Positions 28,276 through 36,231 of a stretch of DNA of 64,000 nucleotides are shown one piece after another. The stretch's first letter is position 1. Every line of letters starts with the position of its first letter. Source of the stretch: Actinomadura graeca (GTDB taxonomy: Bacteria; Actinomycetota; Actinomycetes; Streptosporangiales; Streptosporangiaceae); contig NZ_CP059572.1 in assembly GCF_019175365.1 (NCBI RefSeq), positions 5,022,001 to 5,086,000 of the forward strand. The letters are read 5' to 3'. A program made the translations under genes and the position numbers. Under the pieces are notes generated by a model. It was not told where the DNA came from. It did not search any database and saw nothing but the letters and a program-made list of their open reading frames with translations.

Positions 28276-29511
28276 TCAGGTCCTGACGGCCTCCCGCGGA
28301 CGCGGCGCGGGAGGCGGCGCGAGGCGGTGGCGGCCGTTCGCGAGGAGCGCGCCCGCCGATCCGGCGAGGGCGGCGGCGAGGAGGAAGGCGCCCGGCGGCC
28401 CCGTCCGCTCGGCGAGGATCCCGGCCAGCGGGAGCGTCGCCGCCTGACCGCAGTTGTTCACCGTCGACAGCCAGGTGTGGGTCTCGGCGGCGCGTCCCCG
28501 CGGGGCGACCGCTCCGGCGATCCGGCCGAGCAGGGCCAGCGCCGGGGCGACGACGAGGCTGCCGAGCAGCACCGCGGCGCCGGCCGGCCACGGGCCCGGC
28601 GCCAGGGCGCCGAGCGCGGCCGCCGCCGCGAACCATCCCGCCAGCGCGGCCGCCTGGAACGGGGGCGACCCCGGCCAGCGGCGCGTCCCGGACAGCAGCC
28701 CGCCCGCCAGGCTCGCGGCGGCCGCGCCCGCCATGATCACGCCGAGCAGACCGGGACGGCCTTGCTCGTCGGCGACGGCGGCGACCGCGACCTCCACGAC
28801 GGCGAGGGCCGGGAGGAACAGCAGGGCGCCGAGCAGCAGGCGGCGGACGCGGCCGTCCGTGAGCGGGCCGAGCGTCCACAGCGCGCGGCCTCCCGGCGCG
28901 CGCCCGGTGGTCGCGAGCCGGCCGCTCGCGAGCATGACCGCCACACCGGCCGCGGCCGCGACGCCCGCCGCCGCCGGTGGCAGCCACCCCGCCACCGTGC
29001 CCAGCCCGCCCACGAGCAGCGGGCCGATCACGTACACGGCCTCCAGGATGACGGCCTCGCCCGTGAAGGCCGTGGTGAGCAGCTCGTCCGGGACGAAGGC
29101 GGGCAGCGTCGCCCGCAGCGCGGGCCCGGCCGGGGGCAGCGACGCGCCCGCGAGGACGGCCCCGGCCACGGGCAGCGCGGGCGGCGGCGCGGGCACCGAC
29201 CAGCACGACGCGAGCAGGCCGAGCGCCCCGCAGTGGACGGCGGCGGACAGGCCGAGCACCCGGCCCGCGGCGAACGCGTCCAGCGCCCGGCCGAGCAGCG
29301 GCGTCGCGACCATGAGCGCGGCGGAGAACGCGCCGACCAGCAGCCCCGAGCGCGCCGTCCCGCCCGTCTCCTGCCCGAGCAGGAGCAGCGACAGCCCGAC
29401 GACGCCGACGGGCATGCGCGCCAGGAGGTATCCGAGGTACAGGCGTGTGGTGCCCGGAACGGCGAAGAGGGCACGATAGGAGGCGCCGGTGGCCGCCCGT
29501 CCCCTCGGCAC
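28276..29511 (-). CDS. MFS transporter
   Basis: 411 residues from a GTG at 29511, chosen because GGAGGTGA lies 8 bp upstream; the frame is open further. It has about twelve hydrophobic segments, beginning FAVPGTTRLYLGYLLARMPV, typical of major-facilitator drug or metabolite exporters. It diverges from the putative RiPP locus with about 155 bp between, so a link to export of that product is possible but unproven. Confidence 0.88.
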   Translation of the reverse strand: MPRGRAATGASYRALFAVPGTTRLYLGYLLARMPVGVVGLSLLLLGQETGGTARSGLLVGAFSAALMVATPLLGRALDAFAAGRVLGLSAAVHCGALGLLASCWSVPAPPPALPVAGAVLAGASLPPAGPALRATLPAFVPDELLTTAFTGEAVILEAVYVIGPLLVGGLGTVAGWLPPAAAGVAAAAGVAVMLASGRLATTGRAPGGRALWTLGPLTDGRVRRLLLGALLFLPALAVVEVAVAAVADEQGRPGLLGVIMAGAAAASLAGGLLSGTRRWPGSPPFQAAALAGWFAAAAALGALAPGPWPAGAAVLLGSLVVAPALALLGRIAGAVAPRGRAAETHTWLSTVNNCGQAATLPLAGILAERTGPPGAFLLAAALAGSAGALLANGRHRLAPPPAPRPREAVRT

Positions 29512-29665
29512 TGGAACACTCACCTCCAGCACCCAGATAAGCACGGTCCGCACATGACGCCCCGCGAGTCGCTGATCTTGACCGGGTCCGGTCATCCGAC
29601 TCGGGCGGCCGTTCACCCGGCGGGTAGAAAGCAGAGTGATCTTCAAGTTGCGAAAGGAGGGCGAG

Positions 29666-29722
29666 GTGAAGCGGAAAGTCATCCGTAAGCAGCAGACCGC
29701 CAGCCAGCGACACGAGTTCTGA
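29666..29722 (+). CDS. 18-codon ORF, candidate RiPP precursor peptide
   Basis: GTG start at 29666 with a full AAAGGAGG Shine-Dalgarno 5 bp upstream, stop TGA at 29720. It encodes an 18-residue basic peptide beginning MKRKVIRKQQ and ending QRHEF. It lies 85 bp before the radical SAM maturase on the same strand with no gene between. Size is far below normal gene callers. Precursors modified by radical SAM enzymes can be as short as about 20 residues (PqqA is 22-24), so this is a credible substrate, although it might instead be a regulatory leader peptide. Confidence 0.6.
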   Translation: MKRKVIRKQQTASQRHEF

Positions 29723-29807
29723 CGGGCTCCCCAGCGTGGCCGGACCCTTTCGGGGTTCGCGCCACGTTCCGTCTCCAGCCCCCCGCCTTCCGCACCGGAG
29801 GTCGCAC

Positions 29808-31814
29808 GTGCGCGTCACCCTCGCGGTCATGCCCTGGCACCTCGTGACCGCGCCGAACGGGGCGGCGAGCGTCCTCGCCGCCGCCCTCGCGCCGGACCAC
29901 GAGGTCACCACCTACTACGGCAGCATCTCCTTCGCCGAGCGGATGCTCGCCGAAGCCGAAACCGCTCCCGAAGGAAGCGCGGAAGCGCGTCTGCTCCCCG
30001 AGTCCTATATGTACGTGGCCGAAGAGGGATTCACCGGCGGGATCGGCGAATGGCTGTTCACGGGCGCGCTCTACGGAACCCCCCGGCTCCCGGCGGAGGC
30101 GGCCGAGGCGTGCGCGGCGATCGGCTTCGCCCCGGACGTCGCCGAGCAGATCTTCCGGCTCGCCCCGGCGTTCGCGGCGGACGCGGCGGACGCCATCGCC
30201 GCGGGCCGCCCCGACGTCGTGGGGTTCACCACGACGTTCTCGCAGACCGTCCCCGCCCTCGCCGTGGCGCGGCGGCTGCGCGCCCTCGCGCCGCACGTCA
30301 CGATCGTGTTCGGCGGCTCCAACTGCGACGGCCCGATGGGCGCCGCGCTGCACCGCAACTTCCCGGAGATCGACTACGTCGTCCGCCGGGAGGGTGAGGC
30401 GCCCCTGCGCGCCCTGCTGGACGCGCTGGCGGAAGGGGATCCCGGGCGGACGGCCCTCCAGGCGAGCCGGATACCCGGTCTGTGCTGGCGGGACGAGTCG
30501 GTACAGGGGGGGTGCGGGGGGTGTGGGGGGTCGCCCCCCCACGAGGGGCAGGGTGGTTCCGGGGGGTGTGGGGGGTCGTCCCCCCGCAAAAGAACGGTCT
30601 GGGCCAATCCCGAGGACGGCCGTCTCCCCGGCGGCGGGGACTTCCCGCCGATGGACCAGGACGCCTATTTCGAGCGGCTGGAGACTTCCCCGGTCGCCGA
30701 CTACATCCAGCCCGCGCTGATGATGGAGACGGCGCGGGGCTGCTGGTGGGGCGAGCGGCACCACTGCACCTTCTGCGGCCTCTCCGACATGATCCTGCCC
30801 TTCCGCTCCAAGGCGCCGGAAAGGGTGGTCGGGGAACTCCTCGCGGGCGTCGGCAGGCATCAGGTCCTCGACGTCCTCACCACCGACAACATCGTCGACC
30901 GGACCTATTTCGACACGGTCTTCCCGGCCCTTGAGGAAAGCGGCCTCGACCTGCGCATCATGTACGAGGTCAAGTCCGATCTCACGCCCGCGCAGGCCCG
31001 CGCGCTGCGCGGTGCGGGCGTCGTCCAGGTGCAGCCGGGGATCGAGAACCTGCATTCGCTGCCGCTCAAGCTCATGCGCAAGGGCGTCACCGGGACGGGC
31101 AACATTGCGACGCTACGGGAACTGCAAGGACAGGGCCTCACCGTCCTCTGGAACTATCTCGTCGGATTCCCCGGGGAGACCGACGCGTGCTACCGGGAGG
31201 TGATCGGGCAGATCCCGCTGCTCCACCATCTCCAGCCGCCGCTCGGCGCGCACCGGATCGCCCTCGAACGCTTCAACCCCTACTTCGACCACCCGGACAT
31301 GGGCTTCGCCGAGCGCCGCCCCCGCGCCTGGTACCGCGGCGTGTTCCCCGGCCTCGGCGAAGCGGACCTGGCGGACGTCGCCTACCTCTTCGAGACCCCG
31401 GACCACGGGATCGGCGGCGCCGTCCTCGCGGCGCTGAAGGCCGCGTTCGGCGTCTGGCGCGACGCCTATCCCCGCTCGTCGCTCACGCACCGCTCCGTCC
31501 GCGGACGGCTCCACCTGTACGACCGCCGGGCCGGGCGGCACGCCGCCGACCACGTCCTCGACGACCCCGCGGAGGTCGCCGCGTACGCCGCGCTGGCCCG
31601 CGGCCGGTCACCGGAGGGCCTCGCCCGGCACCTGTCCGCCGCCGGGTGGCGGGTCGGCGCCGCCTGGCCGGCCGCCTTCGTCGACGACCTCGCGGCGCTC
31701 GGCCTCGTCTACCGCGAGTCCGGACGCGCGGTGACGCTGTCCACCGAGCACGACGCCACGGCGGTGCGCGGCACGGCCGTCCCCACGCCCGCCATGGTCG
31801 GGGCGGGCACGTGA
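29808..31814 (+). CDS. B12-type radical SAM RiPP maturase (rSAM_ocin/C-methyltransferase family)
   Basis: 668 residues from a GTG with GGAGG 6 bp upstream. The N-terminus is a cobalamin-binding-like domain (DVVGFTTTFSQTVPALAVAR, VFGGSNCDG). The radical SAM cluster motif is C312-x7-C320-x2-C323 in ARGCWWGERHHCTFCGLSD, the pattern of the bacteriocin maturation radical SAM family. It is expected to methylate or otherwise modify unactivated carbons of a ribosomal peptide. Residues 231-262 are a Gly/Cys-rich insertion (SVQGGCGGCGGSPPHEG onward) encoded by two hairpin repeats. A DUF5825 gene follows after 16 bp. Confidence 0.9.
   Translation: MRVTLAVMPWHLVTAPNGAASVLAAALAPDHEVTTYYGSISFAERMLAEAETAPEGSAEARLLPESYMYVAEEGFTGGIGEWLFTGALYGTPRLPAEAAEACAAIGFAPDVAEQIFRLAPAFAADAADAIAAGRPDVVGFTTTFSQTVPALAVARRLRALAPHVTIVFGGSNCDGPMGAALHRNFPEIDYVVRREGEAPLRALLDALAEGDPGRTALQASRIPGLCWRDESVQGGCGGCGGSPPHEGQGGSGGCGGSSPRKRTVWANPEDGRLPGGGDFPPMDQDAYFERLETSPVADYIQPALMMETARGCWWGERHHCTFCGLSDMILPFRSKAPERVVGELLAGVGRHQVLDVLTTDNIVDRTYFDTVFPALEESGLDLRIMYEVKSDLTPAQARALRGAGVVQVQPGIENLHSLPLKLMRKGVTGTGNIATLRELQGQGLTVLWNYLVGFPGETDACYREVIGQIPLLHHLQPPLGAHRIALERFNPYFDHPDMGFAERRPRAWYRGVFPGLGEADLADVAYLFETPDHGIGGAVLAALKAAFGVWRDAYPRSSLTHRSVRGRLHLYDRRAGRHAADHVLDDPAEVAAYAALARGRSPEGLARHLSAAGWRVGAAWPAAFVDDLAALGLVYRESGRAVTLSTEHDATAVRGTAVPTPAMVGAGT
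30505..30592. repeat. Two tandem copies of the GC-rich hairpin repeat inside the radical SAM gene
   Basis: Copy A (about 30505-30545) and copy B (about 30558-30592) each contain GTGTGGGGGGTCG followed by six to seven C. Copy B shares 28 identical bases with the copy behind gdhA at 28201. Together they keep the reading frame and encode a Gly/Cys/Ser loop between the cobalamin-binding and radical SAM domains. Confidence 0.8.
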
Positions 31815-31830
31815 CCCCCGGCGGGACCCG

Positions 31831-32541
31831 GTGATCCGCGGCCTGCCGCCCGTCGACCTGACGAGCGCCGCCGGGATCGCCGCCGCCGAGGGGCGCCCGG
31901 ACGTCCGCGTCCTGGAGGTCCCCCTCGCGGCCCTGGCCTCCGGCGAGACGATCCCCGGCGGGCCGGACGAGCCGCTGACCTGGCTCCGCGTCCGCCCGGA
32001 GCCGTCCGGCGCGCCGCCGTCCCGCCGCGCGTGGCCCGCCGACGAGGACTTCGCCGCACTGCCGTCCGGGGTCATCGGCATGACGCTGGACGCGCCGTCC
32101 CTGCCCGGCGCGCCCCAGCTGATCGCGTTCCTCGTCCGCGCGACGTCCTTCGGGGTGCCGCTGGAATGGGGCGGCGCGGTCGCGGGCCTGCCCTGCGGCC
32201 TGCTGTTCCACCTGGCGCCGCCCGCGTTCGGCGACGACGCGGCAGCGAAGTGGCGCGCCGCGCACCGCTACGGGCAGTGCTACTGGCGGCGCGGCAACGG
32301 GTTCGCCACCGTCCAGGACCTCCGCGAGGAGCCGGGCGCCCACTTCGTGATCCACGACCCCGGCCTGCTCGCCCTCTTCCACCGCCTCGCCGATCCGGTC
32401 GCCACCGCCGGTCTCGGCGAGCAGGACCGTGCCCGGCTCGGCGACCTCCTCGACGCCCGGCTGGCCGTCGAGATCGGCGGCGTCGCGGTCGCGCTGCCCT
32501 ACCGGCTGCGCCGCTGGCCCGCCCCTGTCATCGACTTCTGA
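31831..32541 (+). CDS. DUF5825 family protein, RiPP-maturase partner
   Basis: 236 residues from a GTG. I recognise the family by its association and by features such as AHRYGQCYWRRGNGF and TVQDLREEPGAHFVIHDPG. DUF5825 genes are found next to radical SAM RiPP maturases in actinomycetes; the role is not known (substrate binding or accessory modification are guesses). No membrane segment or signal. The gene starts 16 bp after the maturase stop, so the two form an operon. Confidence 0.78.
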   Translation: MIRGLPPVDLTSAAGIAAAEGRPDVRVLEVPLAALASGETIPGGPDEPLTWLRVRPEPSGAPPSRRAWPADEDFAALPSGVIGMTLDAPSLPGAPQLIAFLVRATSFGVPLEWGGAVAGLPCGLLFHLAPPAFGDDAAAKWRAAHRYGQCYWRRGNGFATVQDLREEPGAHFVIHDPGLLALFHRLADPVATAGLGEQDRARLGDLLDARLAVEIGGVAVALPYRLRRWPAPVIDF

Positions 32542-32546
32542 CCGGG

Positions 32547-32574
32547 CCGATGGTGTAGCGGGCTACACCATCGG
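32547..32574. promoter_or_regulatory. Long inverted repeat between the DUF5825 and ABC transporter genes
   Basis: CCGATGGTGTAG and its exact complement (arms 32547-32558 and 32563-32574) flank a CGGG loop. It begins 5 bp after the DUF5825 stop. It can serve as a terminator, but the TGTAG...CTACA core also looks like an operator for a dimeric repressor of the ABC transporter genes. Confidence 0.55.
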
Positions 32575-32657
32575 TTCGGGAGCGGCCGTCACTGTGCCGG
32601 GCACCCCCCGAAACCTAGATTCGTCCAGGTGAGGACGGATTCCGGCGGAGGGCACCG

Positions 32658-33389
32658 ATGACGACGATGACGGCCGAGGCGACCGCGCAGGCGGTGGGCC
32701 TGGAGTCGGTCACCAAGACCTACGGCGCGGTGCGCGCGCTGGACGGCATCACCTGGTCGTTCCCGCGCGGCGGGTTCACCGCCGTGATGGGGCCGTCCGG
32801 GTCGGGCAAGAGCACCTTCCTGCACTGCGCGTCGGGGCTGGACCGCCCGACCGCGGGCACGGTCCGGATCGGCGGCACCGACATCGGCCGCCTCGGTGAG
32901 GCGCGGCGGACGCGGCTGCGGCGCGAGCGGATCGGGTTCGTGTTCCAGGCGTTCAACCTGATCCCGTCCATGGACGTGGAGCAGAACATCACGCTGCCGC
33001 TGCGGCTCGGCGGGATCGAGGCCGACCCCGCGTGGCTGCGCGAGATCGTCGCCCGGGTCGGGCTGGCCGACCGGCTGCGGCACCGCCCGTCCGAGCTGTC
33101 GGGTGGGCAGCAGCAGCGCGCCGCCGTCGCCCGCGCCCTGGTCACCCGCCCCGACGTGGTGTTCGCGGACGAGCCGACCGGCGCACTCGACCCCCGGACG
33201 GCCCGCGACGTGCTCCGCCTGCTGCGCGAGGCCGCGGACCTGACCGGCCAGACGATCGTGCTGGTGACCCACGACCCGGCCGCGGCGGCGTGGGCCGACT
33301 CGGTGCTGTTCCTGCGCGCGGGCCGGATCGTCGACGAGCTGGCCGCCCCGTCCGCCGCCGCCGTGGCCGCCCGCTGGGACTCGCTGTGA
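32658..33389 (+). CDS. ABC transporter ATP-binding protein (MacB/LolD type)
   Basis: 243 residues, ATG with GGAGG upstream. All ATPase motifs are present: Walker A GPSGSGKST, Q-loop FVFQAFNLIP, signature LSGGQQQR, Walker B VVFADEPTGALD and the switch His in LVTHDP. The order and spacing match the MacB/LolD/FtsE group. It overlaps the permease gene by 4 bp (GTGA), so the two form one transporter. Confidence 0.95.
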   Translation: MTTMTAEATAQAVGLESVTKTYGAVRALDGITWSFPRGGFTAVMGPSGSGKSTFLHCASGLDRPTAGTVRIGGTDIGRLGEARRTRLRRERIGFVFQAFNLIPSMDVEQNITLPLRLGGIEADPAWLREIVARVGLADRLRHRPSELSGGQQQRAAVARALVTRPDVVFADEPTGALDPRTARDVLRLLREAADLTGQTIVLVTHDPAAAAWADSVLFLRAGRIVDELAAPSAAAVAARWDSL

Positions 33390-35827
33390 GGCGCCGCGCC
33401 CGGCGGAACGCGGGCGTCTTCACCGGGATCTTCGCGGCGCTGCTGTTCGCCGCCGCGCTGGTCGGCGCGTGCGGGGTGCTGGTGGAGTCGGCGTACCGGG
33501 CGCACGCCCCCGTCGAGCGGTTCGGCGCCGCCGCGGCCGTCGTGACCGGGCCGCGGAGCGTCGAGGACCGGATGAAGCGGCTGGGGGAGGAGCCGGAGAG
33601 GCAGAGCCGCCCGCTGACCGAGCGGTCCCGGGTCCCGGCTTCCGCGGCCGCGCGGCTGCGGGCCGTCCCCGGGGTCCGGGGCGTGGTCGCGGACGTGTCG
33701 TTCCCCGTCCTCGCCTCCTCGGGGCGGACGCTCACCGGCCACGGCTGGGAGTCGGCCGCGCTGCGCCCCTACGCGCTGAGCGCCGGGCGGCCCCCGCGGG
33801 CACCGGACGAGGTCGTGCTGAGCCGGCCGGCCGGGGTCGCGCCGGGCGGCGTCGCGTGGTTGCAGGCCGACGGGACGCCCCGCCCGTACCGGGTCACCGG
33901 TGTCGTCTCGTCCGGGCCGGGCGCGGCGTTCTTCACCACCGCCACGGCCGCCGCGCTCTACGGGCACCCCGGCCAGGCCGACGCGCTCGCCGTCCTCGGC
34001 GGCGCCGACGCGGGCGCGCTCCGCGACGCCGTGCCGGGCCTGACCGTCGCGACCGGACCGGCGCGCGGCGACGCCGAGGACCCGCGGGTCGCCGCCGCCC
34101 GCCCCGACATCCTGGAACTGGGCGCGACGTTCGGCGGCGTCGCCGTGATGACCGCGCTCGTGGTGGTCGGCGGGCTGATCGTCCTGTCGGTGCGGGAGCG
34201 GGCCCGGGAGTTCGCGCTGCTCCGCGCGATCGGCGCGACGCCCGGCCAGGTGCGGCGGCGGCTGCTCGGGGAGACGCTCCTGGCCGGGGCGCCCGCCGCG
34301 CTGATCGGCGGCGTGCTCTCGCTCGGGCTCGGCGCGGCGATGCACCATGCGATGCTCCGCAAGGGGGTGCTGCCGGACGGCTTCGCGCCGGTGCTCGGCC
34401 CGCTGCCGGTGCTGGCCGCGTTCGCGGTGACGCTGGCCGCGGCCGTCGTGACGGCGCTGCTCGCGTCGCTGCGCGTGTCGCGGATCCGTCCCGTCCAGGC
34501 GCTCGGGGAGTCCGCCGTCGAGTCCGCGGCGCTCCCGGCGTGGCGGGTCGTCACCGGCGTGGTCTTCCTGGTGCTCGGCCTGTCCGCGCTCGGCACGTCC
34601 ACCGCGACCTCCGGCCCGGCCGCGAACGCCGCGATCGGCGGCCTGGTCATCGCGCTGATCGTGGCGACCGCGCTGCTCGGGCCGCTGGTCGCGCGGCTCG
34701 GCAACCGGGTGCTCGGCGGCGCCGCCCGGGCGATCTCGCCCGTGGCGGGGGGCCTGGCCCGGCACGCCGGGGCCGCCGCCGCGCTGCGGGCGGGCTCGAT
34801 CGTCACGCCGGTCGCGCTGGCCGTCGCGTTCGCCGGGACGCAGCTGTTCGCGCAGTCCACCGTCGTCCACGCGACGACCGCGCAGGCCGCCGCCGGCGAC
34901 CGCGCCGACCAGGTCGTCGTGTCCGCCGGTCCCGGGCTGCCGCGGGGCGCTGCCGAGGCCGCCCGCCGCGTCCCCGGCGTCACCGCCGCCACGCCGGTCA
35001 AGCGCACCACCGTGGTCATGGCCGTCAAGGAGCTCGGCGAGAAGAACCTGCGGTCGCTGAACGCCCGCGGCGTCGGCCGCGACGCGGAGGCGACGATGGA
35101 CCCCGGGGTGACGTCCGGACGGCTCGCCGACCTTCGGGGCACCACGGTCGCGCTGAGCCGCGACGTCGCGTCGGGGCTGGGCGTCGGCTCGGCCGCCGCG
35201 CTCTGGCTCGGCGACGGGACGCGCGTCACCGCCCGTGTCGTGGCGGTCTACGACCGCGGCCTCGGCTTCGGCGACGTGCTGCTCCCGCACGACCTCGTCG
35301 CCGCGCACTCCTCCACCACGCTGGACGACCACGTCCTCGTCCGGGGAAGGGCCGACCTCCGCCCGGTCACCGCCGCGTACGCGGGGGCCGCCGCGATCGA
35401 CCACGACGCGTTCGGCGCGGCCGTGTCGCAAGAGGTCCGCCTCCAAGGCTTCTTCAACCACGTCGTCGTCGCGGCGATCGGCGGTTTCACCGTCATCGGC
35501 CTCGTCACCACGCTCGCGCTCGCGACGGCGGCCCGGCGCCGCGAGTTCGCCCTGCTGCGGCTCGTCGGCGCGACCCGGCGGCAGGTGCTGCGGATGCTGC
35601 GGCTGGAGGCCGCCATCGTCCTCGGCACCGGCACCCTGACCGGGGCGGCCATCGCCGGGGTGACGCTCGCGGCGTTCGCCACCGCGATCACCGGGCTGCC
35701 GCTGCCTTCGGTGTCCCCGGTGGCGTGCGCGGCCGTCCTGCTCGGCGTCGCCGGCTCCGGCGCCGCCGCGATCCTCCTCCCGGCACGCGCGCTGCTGCCC
35801 CGCCGGTCGTCTCCGTCCGTCTCCTGA
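33386..35827 (+). CDS. FtsX-type ABC transporter permease
   Basis: 813 residues from a GTG that overlaps the ATPase stop. It has two FtsX-like halves: one N-terminal helix near residue 10-35 (AALLFAAALVGACGVLVES), a large extracytoplasmic domain, then membrane groups with REFALLRAIGATPGQVRRRL and, in the second half, REFALLRLVGATRRQVLRML. These coupling helices are diagnostic. Such transporters export peptides or antibiotics or act as mechanotransmitters. It could export the neighbouring RiPP, although a dyad separates the transcripts. Confidence 0.92.
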   Translation: MRRRARRNAGVFTGIFAALLFAAALVGACGVLVESAYRAHAPVERFGAAAAVVTGPRSVEDRMKRLGEEPERQSRPLTERSRVPASAAARLRAVPGVRGVVADVSFPVLASSGRTLTGHGWESAALRPYALSAGRPPRAPDEVVLSRPAGVAPGGVAWLQADGTPRPYRVTGVVSSGPGAAFFTTATAAALYGHPGQADALAVLGGADAGALRDAVPGLTVATGPARGDAEDPRVAAARPDILELGATFGGVAVMTALVVVGGLIVLSVRERAREFALLRAIGATPGQVRRRLLGETLLAGAPAALIGGVLSLGLGAAMHHAMLRKGVLPDGFAPVLGPLPVLAAFAVTLAAAVVTALLASLRVSRIRPVQALGESAVESAALPAWRVVTGVVFLVLGLSALGTSTATSGPAANAAIGGLVIALIVATALLGPLVARLGNRVLGGAARAISPVAGGLARHAGAAAALRAGSIVTPVALAVAFAGTQLFAQSTVVHATTAQAAAGDRADQVVVSAGPGLPRGAAEAARRVPGVTAATPVKRTTVVMAVKELGEKNLRSLNARGVGRDAEATMDPGVTSGRLADLRGTTVALSRDVASGLGVGSAAALWLGDGTRVTARVVAVYDRGLGFGDVLLPHDLVAAHSSTTLDDHVLVRGRADLRPVTAAYAGAAAIDHDAFGAAVSQEVRLQGFFNHVVVAAIGGFTVIGLVTTLALATAARRREFALLRLVGATRRQVLRMLRLEAAIVLGTGTLTGAAIAGVTLAAFATAITGLPLPSVSPVACAAVLLGVAGSGAAAILLPARALLPRRSSPSVS

Positions 35828-35830
35828 GAC

Positions 35831-35876
35831 CCCGCATCCCCGAGAACCCCCGCATCCCTTGAAGCCCTCGCATGCC
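35831..35876 (+). repeat. Degenerate direct repeats containing CCCGCATCCC
   Basis: Three near-copies (CCCCGCATCCC twice, then CTCGCATGCCC), about 20 bp apart, fill the gap between the permease and the small membrane protein. Meaning is unknown. Confidence 0.45.
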
Positions 35877-35892
35877 CGAAAGGCGAACGACC

Positions 35893-36063
35893 ATGAGCAA
35901 CGGCACCCGCTGGACGGCCGTCGGCGTCCTCCTCGTGATCAACATCCTGGCGAACGTCGTGCTGAACGGCACCTGGTACGAGATCGCCGTCAGCGCCCTC
36001 ACCGGCGCGGGCATCCTCGCCCTCGTCGTCCACTTCTTCGTCCGCGGGCGCAGCGAGCAGTGA
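35893..36063 (+). CDS. Small two-helix membrane protein
   Basis: 56 residues from the ATG of MSNGTRWTAVG. Two hydrophobic segments, VGVLLVINILANVVLNG and AVSALTGAGILALVVHFFV, end in a charged RGRSEQ tail. It follows the transporter on the same strand by 65 bp and could be an accessory subunit. No family recognised. Confidence 0.62.
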   Translation: MSNGTRWTAVGVLLVINILANVVLNGTWYEIAVSALTGAGILALVVHFFVRGRSEQ

Positions 36064-36231
36064 CGCCCGCGCCGGTGTTCCGTCCCAGGACGGGGATATG
36101 CGGAGCTATCCGTCGCCCCTTTTTAACGCGATGTAGCGAAACGGCTATAGGCCCGACACCCGGTGTTGTTTTCGGCCCTGACATTAACCCGTTCGCTACG
36201 GTCCTGACGGGTAACATGGTAGGCAAGGCCG

